Assembly (NCBI GenBank): GCA_006384855.1
Contig: VCJN01000113.1
Span: forward strand, 1 to 64,000
Direction: 5' to 3'
From: Tetraselmis striata
Taxonomy: Eukaryota > Chlorophyta > Chlorodendrophyceae > Chlorodendrales > Chlorodendraceae
DNA: 64,000 nucleotides
Shown: one piece after another, positions 1-11,932 of the stretch
Layout of the letters: each line of letters opens with the position of its first letter
Position numbering within the stretch: position 1 is the stretch's first letter
The notes under the pieces: generated by a model
Told to the model about the DNA's origin: nothing
Databases searched by the model: none
The model's input: only the letters and a program-made list of their open reading frames with translations
Position numbers and translations under genes: made by a program

Positions 1-3000
1 CGCACCTTGTCCGCGTGGCTGCCAACCCACTGGGCGCACCGGCCCTGCAGCGCGTCGGCCCACAGCGCCTCGGCAAAGGCGCCCGACCCGCCGCCCTCCC
101 CGCCCGCCAGCAGCAGCCGGCGCAGCGTGCGGCTCGGCACGTAGTCCAGCAGCACGTGGCTGGGAGTGCCCTCCGCCGCCGCCGCGTCGTCCTCCTCGCC
201 GCCGGAGGTCGTGGCCGCGCCCTCGCCGGGCCGGGGCTCCGCCGCCAGCTGCGCGATGGCGGCCCGCACCCGCTTGACGCCTGCAGCAGCCGGGGAAACA
301 AGAGCGCCGGCGTCGGTCAGCGCCGAGCGGGGCACAGCAGGGGTCGAGGCCCGTCGTTAAAGCACAACCCTGTTGATTGCCGGTATGGGGTGTGCTGGGC
401 GCCACTCGTCACGCAGCAGTTCGAGGGGTGGGACTGTGCCGCGGTTCTACTGGTGGATGGGACGCCCCCCGGCAAGCACATGACGCATATACTCGAACAT
501 GCATATCTGGAGTGTTGGGACGGTAACTCGTACAGTACCGTGGTGTGATCCTCATCGGCCCGGTTCATACCGGTACACAAGCTCTAAAATATCGGACGAT
601 GACGCCAGAGTCCGATCGGCACCTTTTTCGAGCTTTTTATCTCAACAGTAGGGAGGTCTCAAAACTAGCGAGGAACCCACCTAAAAATCACCACAGAATT
701 ACATCGACGCGCTGTTTCCCAGTACTGCATTTCTTTTTGGGCCCGCACGAGAGCGCAGCAGAAGCAGATGGACATGGTGCGCGCATGCCGGTTTCTGGGT
801 AGCCGATGCATGTCTTGGTCGCCGATGCCAGAACTAACAGGATGACAGCCAGAGAGAGAAGGGGGGGGGGGGGGAGGAGGGTAGAGATACGGAGGGAGGG
901 AGAGAAAAGCGGAGGGGGGGGGGGGGGGGTGGGTAAAGAGACAGCATGCAGGCACCGAGCGTCTTCTACGTGGCTCCACACAAATACCACAGCTACGCCG
1001 GGGAAGCAGGTGGGGCCGCGGGGGGGGGGGGGGGGGGGGGGGGGGGCTGTATACCTTCCGGCTCCGCCTCTTCCAGGAGCCCGTCCTCCCCTCCGCGCGC
1101 AACCTGCGTAGCAAAGCCCGACCCCGCGTGAGAAACTCGGCATGCCACGATCCAAGGAAAGTAAGGCACGGGGGCCGGGACGGGACGGGGGGGGGGGGGG
1201 GGGGGACCTCGAGCACGCAGTCCGTAGCGGTGAAGCTGGAGAGCAGGCCGGCGAGGTCGCCCTCCACGGCGCCGACGAGCTGCGCGGCCAGGCTGCCCTC
1301 CCCGGAGCCCAGCAGCTCCCGGCGCCGCAGCACCGGGTCCTGCAGCGCGCACGAGCGGAGGCCCCGCGGGGGGGGGGGGGGGGGGGGGTCAGACACATGC
1401 CGGGCTTTGGGGCAACGCCGTCGAATAGGATGCGAGGGACGCTTGAGCCTCGGCCAACTTGAGAGACGGTGCCGGTTTCAGGTGGAAGCACCCAGAGCGA
1501 CATGGCACATATTGGCAAACTGGGCGCCCGCTCGGGAAAGGACAATGTTACCCCCCTCCCCCTAGTTCGAGAGCGGAATGTATGTATTGTGGAACGGTGC
1601 AACATCATGCAAACAATTGTACGGGTGCCAGCGAGCTTATAGCTGCGCACGTGGTACTGAGAACACTGCCGGGAATGCGAACCTTTGTGCCCTGCCGGCC
1701 AGGGGGTCCCATGTCGACGAAGCTATGGCGGAATGGAAGCGAATGCTCTAGGCAGCTCAATTAGAGGGTAAGGTTGTTATAGACTGCTAGACAGCTAAAT
1801 TCGAGGGTTATAGAAAGAATTCTTATAGACTTCCAGACAGCTCCATTATAGGATTGAAGTGAGGGTTCCTATAGGTTGGTAGACAGCTCAAGTAGAGGGT
1901 TATAGTTAGGAACTTATTGGTTGCTAGACACATTGATTAGAGAGTATTTTGAGGGTTCTTATGGGTGTCTTGGCACGTGAAGTACAGGAGCCCCCATCTG
2001 GGTTTCCGTGCTCCCTACGAGAGCGCTCCTTTAGTTTGCGTATACTTGGCCTCATGGAGCATGGGGCCGATACCACACCAGGACCCATTTTCGAAAATCA
2101 TCGTGATGCACCGCGCATACAGTACAGTCCTGGAAATACTGACGCGGTGGTGGCGAAAACGCAGTTTGTCCTTTTCGGGGGGCAGCGGACGCCGCTGAAC
2201 GCCACGGCGCGTGTCGTTCGGAGGTGAGCGGGCGGCCACCTTGAGGCTTGTCGTCTTGCCCTCTTCGCTGCTGGGACGCACCCACTCCTGGTATTCCACC
2301 GGCAGATAGCGGTTGTGGAAGGGCGCCAGCAGCTGCAGCACCACACGCCGACCGTACTTGTGCTCCAGCAGGCCCGGAAGCATGGCCTGCGCGGACGGCC
2401 AGCAGTGCCGAGGGCGCATGTCAGTGCCTTTGCCGCACCTTGCCGGGTGCCGTCCGAGCTTGGGCCTCTTAATACCTTGTGCTACAGCGGGGTGCGTTCC
2501 CAGGTGCTACAGCAGGAGGAAGAGGCGAGCCGCGGATACCAAACACGACATGGCGATCGGGGCATTGATTGACGCAACATCGTCCTATGACAATACTTTA
2601 ATGCCATCGGACAACTGGACACGATCCCTAGAAATAAAAAACGAGCCGCCACTACTATATGAGGCATGTGGCCTGCCACCCATCTAGTGCTGGTAGAGGT
2701 ACTCGAAGACAGTGCTTCCCTATGCCTGCATGCCGATACATAACGCACGCGCGCACACACACACACAGAGATACAGCAGTCCATAAAAGTCTTTGCACCA
2801 AGATATCTGTGCGCATCCTTGCCGTGGCGCCCAGGCAATGTCTCTGGTTGGGAGGAATACTGAGAGAGAGAAAGAGAGAGAGAGGGGGGGGGGGGGGGGG
2901 GGGCGAGAGAGGGAGGAGAATGTGCGGAGGGGGGGGGGGGGAGGCAGAGAGAGGACGGCACCTGCAGCGGCGCCACGATCATCTTGCGCAGCAGCGCCGT

Positions 3001-3614
3001 GTCGTCCACCACGCTGAGCGCCGCGATGAGCACCACGTGGCCGTACTCGTCCGCCGCCAGGCTGGCCACGTTCTCCTTCATCGCCTTGACCACCTTCTTG
3101 CGGTCCTTGGCCGCCGCGGCGCGCAGTACCGCGCACGAGGCGCGCGCGCCGTTGCGCGTGTGCACCATCCGCAGCATGAAGGGCCCCGACAGGTTGTCCA
3201 CTACCTCCGCCATCGTCACCTCCGAGCTGTTCTCGATGTACTCCCACACCAGCCTGGCCCCCGGGGGGGGAAGGGGGGGGGGGGGGGTGCGTCAGTGGCC
3301 AGGCGGGTGAGCGGCGGCGGGGGCGCAACACGGCGAGGCGGCCTCAGGACGTATTTCGTGTCAACACCTCGATGCCCACTGCTGGCAGTGGGCAGCTTCA
3401 GGAAGATAACGCAGTATTGTCGCGCATCATCGGCCGCCTCAATCCGCGGTGAAAAACGTGCACATAAATTGCTGCCGTAACCATGTTAAGTACCTCTAGT
3501 ATTTTCTGTATACATTCACTATGGCAACCCTAAAGTATCCCATGTTTATTTTATATATCTGTATACATTCACTATCGTAGCCCTTAAGCATCTTATTTAC
3601 AATCTATAAATCGC

Positions 3615-3658
<44 letters not shown>

Positions 3659-6600
3659 GCAATATATGCTACACCCATCTGCACATGAGACACCACGGGT
3701 GCCGACGCCAAGCCAGACACCAAAACCCTAACTCATACCCTACTTTTCTTGGGGGTCATGTTGCCCATGGGGCGCCCCATGCACAGCCCGGGACCACGGC
3801 CGCACGGGTCTCAAGACATGGGCGCCATGCCCCGCACCGGTGCACGAGCTCCGAGTCCAGCAGCCCCTTCTCCATGATGGGCGACAGCTGGATGGTGAGG
3901 TGCTGCAGCGTGGCCTTGCGCTGCGTTGCCGTCATGCCCGACATGCGCTCCGTCAGGCTGTGCGCGGCGTCGCCCGCCTTGGCGTCAAACAGCTGGAACT
4001 CGCGCCCGTAAAACTCCGCGGCCATGCAGTTACGCTGCTCCGTGGAGGCCGCCTGCGCAAAGGGGGGGGAGGGGGGCAACGTGAGCGACTGACGGGTAAC
4101 CCGGAAGAGGGGGGGGGGAGGGGGTGCATGCGAGTGTAAAGTGAGAGCGCCGCCGCACCGCGTAGAGGTCGATGACGACGGCGGAGCCGCACGGGTGGCG
4201 CATCAGCTCCGGGATGCGCCCCTTGAAGGCCTTTTGGATCTCTGCGGGGGAAGGGGGAAGGAGAGGGTGGGGCCGGGGGCCGGGGGGGGGGGAAGCGCGA
4301 GGGGGGAGTCAGGCGGTGCGGGCAAGACAATCGGGGGGGGGGGGGGGGGGGGGGGAGCCGCGGCGCCTCAGGACGGTTGGTTGTCAACACGGGAGCGCCC
4401 CCAACAGAGGGTGAGCGCTTCAGGAAGATAACGCAGTATTGTCGCGCATCACAGGCGGGCGGCGCCGGGGGGGGGGAGGGGGGGGGATAGTCCGCCCTGA
4501 GCTGAGGGGCCCCTTGAGGGACTCGATGGGAGAGGTGGCTTGCATGGCACGGCATGGCGCATAACCGTCACCTGCCCTCATTTACCATGCATCCACCTAA
4601 ATGTGCCCGCTGACGGGGTCAATTATTTGCGACTTGGGGGCGATCGATCGCCCCAGATATAGGACACACGGTCTTGAAGGGGGGGTGAGGAGAGGACAAG
4701 ACAGGGAGGGCGGAGCCGCGGCGCCTCAGGACGGTTGGTTGTCAACACAGGAGCGCCCCCAACAGAGGGTGAGCGCTTCAGGAAGATAACGCAGTATTGT
4801 CGCGCATCACAGGCCGGCGGCGCTGGGGGAAGGGGGGGTAGCCGAGTGGGACCCCAAGGAGCTCCTGGTGTGTAATCGTGGGATCACTTGCATCGTCCAC
4901 AACCCGGGACACCCCCAAACAGAACGGACAATTGCGAACCCTAACTAGGGATTGAAGCCGGGGGGAAGGTGGTGCGGGGAGGGGGGGGGGGGGGGGGGGG
5001 GGCACTTGCCCGCCAGCTCCGACTTGGGCGCGAGGTTGATGAGCTTCCGGATCACAAAGTTGCCGTACGAGCTCTTGGCCATCTCCAGCAGCCGCCCCTT
5101 CACCTCCCCCAGGATGGCCGACCGCACCTGCGGTCCCACAGCACAGCGCCTCAGCCGGCCGGCCCAGCCACATGGCGGGGCATCGCGGCAGCTCCGCCGG
5201 GCCGTCGCCAGCACTTCACGCACACTTCATGCACCACCGGATGCCAGCCCGACCACAGCGTGACTCGCGCGGTAGCCCCGTCGCAGCAACGCGCGCACAC
5301 ACAGGTTGGCACACACACTGTGCAGGAGACCGTGAAGTTCCAAGGGCGCGGAGGGTGAGCATGAGGTCGGAAACTACACACCAGCGCGCCATACATGCGC
5401 CCCGCCTGCTATCCGGGGCCCACAGCAACGTCCTGCCCTCCCAAGGTGGCCAAGCTCCGGACTGGGTGACCGGTGCCTAGGGTCCCCGCGACCCCTGTGC
5501 TGATAGCGCAATGCCCCCATCTGCCGGTTCGCAGCTCATCGCAGCTCAGCTCCTGCCCGTGGTGGTCGCAATCTCTTTCTGCCTAACACTGTCCGATCCT
5601 ATCTCATCCCATGAAGTCCGGGAGGATTGCGGAAGAGGGGGGGGGGGGGGGGGGGGCACCTTGGCGTCGCCGTGCTTGGCGCAGGCCTGCATGACGCGCG
5701 ACGCGGTGTGCGACATGGCGAGGTCGGTGATGCGGCCCTTGACCTGAGTTAAGGGTAGGGGGGTGGGGGGGGAGGGGAAGGGGGGCAATGCGGCGGGTGT
5801 GCTTTAGCATGCCGAGCTGCCCACAAGGGAGGGGAGGGGGGGGGGGAGGGGGAAGACCGCGCGTTTCCCTGAGAAGGAGGAGTCTAGGTACAGGCAGGGG
5901 AGGAGGAGGAGGAGGATGGAGGGGGGAGGGGAGGGGGGTGTCCAGGGTCAGCGTGCACCCTTCTAGGCGGTCGCTCGCGGGCGGAGTTGGGATGGGGAAT
6001 GGGCAGGCCACTGGGTGGTTGCGGGCTGTGCGCCCCGGGGATGGCAGGGCGCGCAGTGGGGCGGCTGCGGCGCTGCGTTATCACCGGGGCGCGAGTGCAA
6101 TATGCGCAGAACCATGACCCCTGGGCGCGTGGAGGAGGCGCGCCCGTGGTTCTTCAATCTGCGGGAAGGGGTGAGGCGACGGGCAAGGGGGGCGGGGCAG
6201 GGGCGCAGGGTGTTGTGGGGGGGGGGGGGGGGGGGGGGAGTGTGGACCGCGATTTTGACAGCGCATGCAGTAGGAGGCCACAGCGCCGCTTAATTGTTCC
6301 GGCCGGATTGGGTGTGCGCCAAGCGGCATCCCTGGGCGCGTGGTCGAGAGGCGCGCCGCCGGGTTCTACACCCTGCGGTGTCGCTCTGGCAAGCCATTCC
6401 CGGAGGCGGTGCCGGAAAGAAATATACAGTATGTAAACTCGTAGATGTGGTATTAAACGGCACGCGCGGCGCACCTTCTCCATGATCGTCAGCACCGTCT
6501 TGGCCTTGGCCGACTCCGCCACCTCGGCCGGCCGCATCTTCTCCCACATCATGGTTATCTCCTGCGCGCGCCAACAGAGAGAGTGAAGTCACTCGGCGAC

Positions 6601-7420
6601 CCCACGCCACGCCGCGGGCGCTGTGCTCGGCGCGGCGATCAGTTCCGCTCGCTCTCCGGTTCGCCCAAGGTTTTCTTCGCACCTGGATGGTCGCGAAGTT
6701 CGGCTTCATCTTCATCTTCTTCGCCCGGACCGCCTCCTTCTTCTCCTTGCTTCTCGGCCGCGCGGATCGGGCGTGGACGAGGAACGACAAGGGATGACAA
6801 GAGGGGGTGGGCGGGCAGTTCGGGGAGGCGTCGTTCAATTCGACGACGTCGGCCATGCCCCATGGCGCAGGATAGTCGACGAGGGGCCGACGGCCGACAA
6901 ACCGGGCCGGCGGGGGGGGGGGGGGGGGGGGGTCGCACTTGGACAGCTGGCCACGGGGAGCCTCCGTCGTCTCCTCGCGAGGTCGCTTTCCGCCGACCGT
7001 CTTGCTCTTGCCCGCGGGCGCAGCCTTGCCGCCCTTACCGCCGCCACCGCTGGCGGCCTTGGCCTTCTTGGCCGCCGCCGCCGCCGCCTTGCGCGCCGCC
7101 AGCACAGCCGGCGCTGGGGGGCTTGCCGCTGCCTGCCGCCTTGGGGCCCGCCATTCTGGGCCGAGTAGCTCGCTGTCGGCCCTGGGGATCGAGTTGTACC
7201 AGCTGCTGCTGGTGGCTGGTGGATCAGGGGTGCTGAAGCAGGCAGGGGTGCGGTGCCGCGTGCCGTCGAAGTGCGTCGGCCCAGCGTCGCTGTAGTCGGC
7301 GCCTCTGCGGCTCCGACCAAAGCGCGCAAGCCGGCGCTGAGACGGCGGGCCGGCGGCGGCGCGACGGCGCGACGGCCGCGCCGACTGCCTCATCGTCCGG
7401 ATGCCAGTAGTCGTTCCCAT
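1..7420 (-). CDS. PUM3: PUM3/Puf6-like Pumilio-repeat protein (3' end beyond left edge)
   Basis: Member of the PUM3/Puf6 family, nucleolar RNA/DNA-binding proteins of large-subunit ribosome biogenesis. Exons read on the minus strand: 6939-7420, 6683-6752, 6475-6561, 5660-5743, 5010-5127, 4159-4241, 3838-4052, 2962-3253, 2240-2386, 1208-1339, and 1-280 running off the window. The first ten join in frame (570 codons). A basic Ala/Lys-rich N-terminus (KRPREE, KEKKEA) is followed by family hallmarks: MMWEKMRP, SYGNFVIRKLI, LAEIQKAFKGRI, EYGHVVLIAALSVVDD, HKYGRRVVLQLL, and the CPL-domain block DPVLRRRELL. Intron 5 appears to be GC-AG. The join of exon 10 to the last exon does not fit in phase, so a small exon may be missing there. 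The start is the first in-frame ATG (7420); 7393 is an alternative. Introns 5 and 7 carry snoRNA-like units. Family assignment is firm; the exact N-terminus is not. Confidence 0.9.
3335..3440 (-). ncRNA. Candidate intronic C/D-box snoRNA, copy 1
   Basis: Lies in the PUM3 intron 3254-3837, in the sense of the host gene, with its 3' end about 80 nt before the 3' splice site, a usual position for intronic C/D snoRNAs. In sense order: 9-bp perfect terminal stem (3432-3440 with 3335-3343), C box ATGATGC (3424-3430), D' box CTGA (3398-3401), a 9-bp internal hairpin (3373-3381 with 3386-3394), C'-like TGTTGAC (3360-3366), and D box CTGA (3344-3347). The C box differs from the RTGATGA consensus at the last base. 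The target RNA was not identified. It is one of three related copies in this gene. Confidence 0.7.
3617..3657. repeat. (CA)n microsatellite
   Basis: Uninterrupted CA dinucleotide repeat of about 40 bases inside the PUM3 intron 3254-3837. Confidence 0.95.
4364..4457 (-). ncRNA. Candidate intronic C/D-box snoRNA, copy 2
   Basis: Lies in the PUM3 intron 4242-5009, same sense as the host. C box GTGATGC (4446-4452), D' CTGA (4420-4423), C'-like TGTTGAC (4383-4389), D CTGA (4368-4371), and a short CGCC/GGCG terminal stem. The segment before D' is the same as in copy 1, whereas the segment before D differs from copy 1 and matches copy 3, so the two potential guide regions have diverged separately. 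Confidence 0.6.
4722..4815 (-). ncRNA. Candidate intronic C/D-box snoRNA, copy 3
   Basis: Second unit in the same PUM3 intron as copy 2 and nearly identical to it. C box GTGATGC (4804-4810), D' CTGA (4778-4781), C'-like TGTTGAC (4741-4747), D CTGA (4726-4729). The terminal stem is only about 3 bp next to the boxes. Copies 2 and 3 look like a local tandem duplication, so one may be non-functional. Confidence 0.55.
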
Positions 7421-7637
7421 ATTACATACGTTATATATCCGGAAACAAACGGATCATACGGGTTCTACAGACAGCAATGAAATTGAAACTCCGCATAACA
7501 TAACGCATAGGCATAAGGATTAGGCATAGGCATAAAGTAACGCGCTATTTTGGACAGCAATAGTAGCTCTGGGTCCGCCCGCGCTCGAGCATATCGTCGC
7601 TCGTATTCAATGGCGACCATCTATGATTATATATGTA

Positions 7638-7639
<2 letters not shown>

Positions 7640-7674
<35 letters not shown>
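7640..7674. repeat. (TA)n microsatellite
   Basis: Uninterrupted TA dinucleotide repeat of about 35 bases upstream of the PUM3 start. Confidence 0.95.
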
Positions 7675-7675
<1 letters not shown>

Positions 7676-9302
7676 TGACAAAAGACTAAAGGTATCAACA
7701 ATCCAGTCAGGCGATATAACACTGACAATATGGCAATATAACAATTCAAAAGTCAGACAATCAAGCATCGTCGCGCCGCCTGTAAAATGATGTAACAATC
7801 TAAAAGTCTGCTCAGCATCCGCGCCCTGCGACGTCGAATAAGGCGCCGGAACCCCTATACATGCAATCGTCATTCGTCATTCTTACCGTACAGCACCAGT
7901 CGCGAATCGTTTCAACAAATGAAAAGCAATGCCCAATGATATCCTAATCTCAAGTTGCGACAAAGGATAACGAGCGCAAGGAATTGGAACTGCTTTGCAA
8001 CTGCAACCCTTCATACGAGTTATCTACTCTTGCGTTTCTGACAAAGCCTGGACAAAGTCAATATGCCACCTATGTCGCCATCCCATGTCGCACACACAAC
8101 GGGGGTTGTCGCAGCGGGTCTCTGCTTGCGTGCATATGGTACCTTGGGCGGAATTTTCGCTGCCCGTGTGCAGACGGCCAAGTCTGCTGCATGTGCTTGT
8201 GCTCATTCCGCATCCTCTTCTTCTGATGCTCCGACCTCGCATTTGCCGTAGTGGGCCTTTTTGGGTGATTCCCCGATGGCCCGATGATCGCATTTTGCAG
8301 CTAGCCCGTGTAAATATATTTGCCACCAATGTACAGCACATATGGTCGTTATATTTGATTTCTATACTACAGGCTTCATCATAACTGGGATAATTTATAC
8401 CTTCGTCAAGTCATCACTCCCGCGCTGCGGGTGCAATTAAGTGACGACCCGATTGCACTATGCATCTTCATATGATGTATGGGGAACGCGCATCCGGCAA
8501 AGGCCCGAGGCGGGTATGTTACTTGCTGCATGCGCGAGTGTGAGCCGCGCGCAGATTCGAACCATCAATCATCCATGGGGGAGAGGGGGGGGAGAGGAAT
8601 GTAGTGTGACAATTACACGAGTATGTACGGTGTATATACGAGTATGATGTACTACGAGTTAGTACATGAACTATGTGTACGAGTACTAGTACGATGTGTA
8701 CCTGAGACTGATGAGTGTATATATGTACGACAGACTGTTTCATGTGGGAAGCGTTGTGGCAACCAATATAATATTTGTGTTCTCAAATATTGTAGCCTCT
8801 CGACTTTGCACCACCACTGCACACGATCTTTGTTATAGTCTTCAACCGCCCTGCCGGCGCTGCCCCACCATCCCCCCCCCCCCCCCCCCCCCACACCCAC
8901 CCAGCGGCGACCCGTCAGCGCCGCTCTGCCACCCACATCCCGAGCTGCATAGTATCAGCCCACACTATATCATTTATCGTGGCCCCCTCCTCCCGTTTCT
9001 CCAAATAGCACATGTAATGAAATATGTCAAGCATCAATATCTCCACCAGCAGGCGCATGTCATTTATAACGTCAATACCGCCACAACCATACGCGCACAC
9101 AGGGATGCACACATATCTTATCAATAGCTGCGCATGCAGTGTTGTCAGCCGTAGGTCCCGCCTCGCCAGTGGCGCCCCGCCAACGCCGACCCGCCAGCCC
9201 CCCCCCCCCCCCCCCCCCGCCCCCGACGCCGACGCGTCAGCGCTGCTCTGCGCCGCATAGTACCCCCCCCCCCTTCCCCAGTGTCAGCGTTACCCCACTG
9301 AA

Positions 9303-9346
9303 GATTTCACTTGCTGCCGCGCTCAGAAGCGACAGCAAGTGAAATC
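9303..9346. repeat. Perfect 14-bp inverted repeat (hairpin)
   Basis: Arms 9303-9316 and 9333-9346 are exact reverse complements (first arm GATTTCACTTGCTG) around a 16-nt loop. Nothing nearby assigns a role; it could be a small mobile-element end or a structured RNA. Confidence 0.7.
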
Positions 9347-11096
9347 GACAATTGTTGCTTACAATGAGTAGTTGTTGATAGCTTGCTTACATCCTTTACT
9401 GCCCATGATTCTCCCTATGCCAGGTACTAATCAGCAAGCCGGGGTGACTTCAAATGAAAATAGCCAATAAATGTTTCAGCCCCCCCCCCCCCCCCCCCCC
9501 CCACCACCATTTAAGCGTGTGATTCAGCTTTTCAGTAGCACGGCCGCTTGGTAGTAAAGCCGCCATGCAGGTTTCACAGCAATGTTGTTTGCTGCCACAT
9601 ATCATCTACCCATGGTAAGTTTTGGTGAGCACGGCCATATCTCCACTCAATGCATGTTATTCTAGGGCCATCAATTAACCTTGTCAATCATTCTTACTGA
9701 GCATCTGCGCGCATGTCATGCGTTCTATAACATGTCATAATAGTTATACTTTGCATGATCAGCATAATAAGGTAAACAGTCCTTGTCATTGCGCTCTTGC
9801 AACACGTCTACTAGCTCGTCAAGCGCGGACTATTCTAACATCGTGCCGCCGCCTCGCATCCCCTTGATACTGGACCCCTCGGTAGGCAGATAACTAGTCC
9901 ATCAGACACAGAAACAGTTTGGCATTTCGTACCATGTTTTTTTTGCGGTATCATGAATGAATAGCCCGCTGGCCATACTTGACGCGCCGGCATCCTCGTA
10001 GAGTGCATGAATTCGACGACTGTCATGTTCACTCCCGACCGGTTTTCGTGTAGATTGCCTTTATGTACAACTGTAAAGGTTGGCCTACTTCAACCCCGCT
10101 GACGACCAGGTCGTAGACCCACCGAAGACGCAGTCACCGCAAGATTTAGCCATCGCAGCTCTCGCAACATGTTTCATGTTTGCTCCTCCGCGCCGTGCGA
10201 CGCGCATCGACTATTTCCGCACGAATTCCGTTACGACGAGGCATCGTGCCTACGGCTGAGCGGGTTGGGAGCGGTGTCGGAAGTGTGGCCGAGCGGGTAG
10301 GTGAGGAGGCTGAGATGCCGCCGCGATTAGACGAGATGCTGCTGCACGATAGTGATCATGTGGCCGCGCGACTGTGATTGCCGCCGTTGTCGTATCCTGC
10401 TGTAGGACTATATAGCGACCTACGGGTACCGAATTTGCGGGCGCACGCTGCGGGATCCCCCCACGGCAAACATGATAGCGGGCATCGCAGAATGTGAAGT
10501 TTACGCTCAATTACACCGGCATGACACCGAGCGCGACGTGTCGCCCACAAATCGCGACTTATTTCCTGCAGCATTTTATGCGCGCATTTTGTCGCGGGAA
10601 CCCTCTTAGAGAGGATTTGCAATTTTCGCTAGCACGCGCTGTCGTATTCATGCTGCGAAGGGCATGGGCTGCTAGTTCGAGGGTGCATAAGGCTGCACCC
10701 GTATACCTGAGAAAACGGTTCGATGCTGTGATGTGGTGAGGCCTACTCGCGGATTTGTAATTTTTTAACCCATTTTTGAAATGGAACCTCTTGTAGTATC
10801 GCCAGACGACCGGTTCATCCATATTTCGGGCATCTGTCCGTTATATTGTCTGATTTGCGCGGTGGTCGCTAAATAAACGCGGTCGCTGTGTTCGTCCCGG
10901 TCGGATCTGTCTCATGGACGGTACGTTTTACCTATTCTCTTTGCCTCTTGTAATGGCTGTTCACCCGCAATTACCACGGAATCATATATATTTATCACGG
11001 AATATATGACGTAGTCTCACGAGCCCGAGCGTAGAATTAACAACTACTGCGGGGTGGACCCCGCCGAAATTTAACAGCTACTGCTGCTGCTCGGCC

Positions 11097-11103
11097 TATA
11101 TAA
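11097..11103 (+). promoter_or_regulatory. TATA box of the small duplicated gene, copy 1
   Basis: TATATAA about 290 bases upstream of the ATG at 11390. The paralogue at 19.6 kb has a TATA-type element at a similar distance in otherwise related upstream DNA, which supports this as the core promoter. Confidence 0.6.
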
Positions 11104-11389
11104 CGCCTCCGGCCCACCACCGGCGTCAGAACTCACTCAACTCACAATAGAACCAACTCGCTGCTCTTCCCGACCTCAGTCCCGCACCGGCCCAGCCTCA
11201 ATCTCTTTCACCACCAGCGATCACACCCGGCAAACCACTTCGCCGCCAAGCCGCCTCTCGCGTGCCAACCTGTGCCTCGCGATCGCCCGGACCGACGATT
11301 CGCCCCCCCCCCGATCGCCGTCGTAACGACAAGACGCCCCGAGCGTGACCATCCTACAACCCTGGCCCCCAACCTCGCCAGTCCACACC

Positions 11390-11932
11390 ATGGCTTCCAC
11401 CTCCTACCAGCAGCCGCAGCTCGTCCATCGCGCCCACTTCGCCCACATCGTCGAAATCGCCGATACTATGGGGTTCGAGCTTCTGGAGCAGCTCTGCCAA
11501 GACGCCGCCGCACTCGACACCCGACAGCAGGCCGACGACAAGCAGCAGCTGGACGATTTTCTGCTCCTCGAGCAGCGGGCTTGCTCCGAGACGGCCGCCG
11601 CCGAGGCCGTGGGCGCCGACCTCGCGCTGCTGCTGGCGCCAGGCTTCGGGGCGTCGGCGTCCTGCCAGCGCGAGACGGAGGCGTTCCTGCTGCGTGTGGG
11701 GGAGGACATTCGGCAGGAGGTGGCCGTAGACGCCGCCACGGACGCCGCACTGGCTCGCGTGGTGGCGATGTCGGAGCTGTGGCTGCTGGACTTCGAGCTT
11801 TCGGCGTGCTCCAGCAAGCAGCTAGGGGATGAGCCTTCCACGCCGCCAAGGGCAATGGCTGCGGAGGACAAGGCCGCGGTGGGGGCGTTTGAGACGCCCC
11901 GCAGCTTGCTGGAGGAGCTGCTGGTAGTATAG
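11390..11932 (+). CDS. Hypothetical 180-residue protein, duplicated gene copy 1
   Basis: Intronless reading frame of 180 codons from the ATG at 11390. No family was recognised. The product is Ala/Glu-rich and mostly helical in appearance, with acidic character (LLEQLCQDAAALD, RVGEDIRQEV, WLLDFELSACSSKQ); no signal peptide or membrane segment is evident. A very similar gene lies inverted at 19112-19648, with similarity extending into the upstream regions, so the two are an inverted segmental duplication. Retention of an open frame in both copies suggests real genes. The gene lacks the poly-C introns of its neighbours. Confidence 0.7.
   Translation: MASTSYQQPQLVHRAHFAHIVEIADTMGFELLEQLCQDAAALDTRQQADDKQQLDDFLLLEQRACSETAAAEAVGADLALLLAPGFGASASCQRETEAFLLRVGEDIRQEVAVDAATDAALARVVAMSELWLLDFELSACSSKQLGDEPSTPPRAMAAEDKAAVGAFETPRSLLEELLVV

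Larger units (their letters stand above)
7421..11096. other. Intergenic region, no gene recognised
   Basis: Lower-GC DNA between PUM3 and the small gene at 11.4 kb. It contains a TA microsatellite, three poly-C tracts near 8874, 9199 and 9480, and a hairpin at 9303-9346. The stretches around 8840-8960 and 9160-9300 share diverged sequence flanking their poly-C tracts. Open frames here are short and show no recognisable protein. Confidence 0.5.

Noticed and set aside
665..1396. Long Pro-rich or Gly-rich open frames across homopolymer tracts
   Set aside because: Poly-C/G runs give stop-free Pro/Gly frames on both strands throughout the window; only the short conserved PUM3 blocks within are real.
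7100..7170. Alternative PUM3 start MAGPKAAGSGKPPSAG
   Set aside because: It is in a different frame from the downstream KRPREE block and would need an unsupported frameshift.
10280..10310. tRNA-like A box (TGGCCGAGCGGG)
   Set aside because: No matching B box, no acceptor stem and no anticodon arm within 100 bases.
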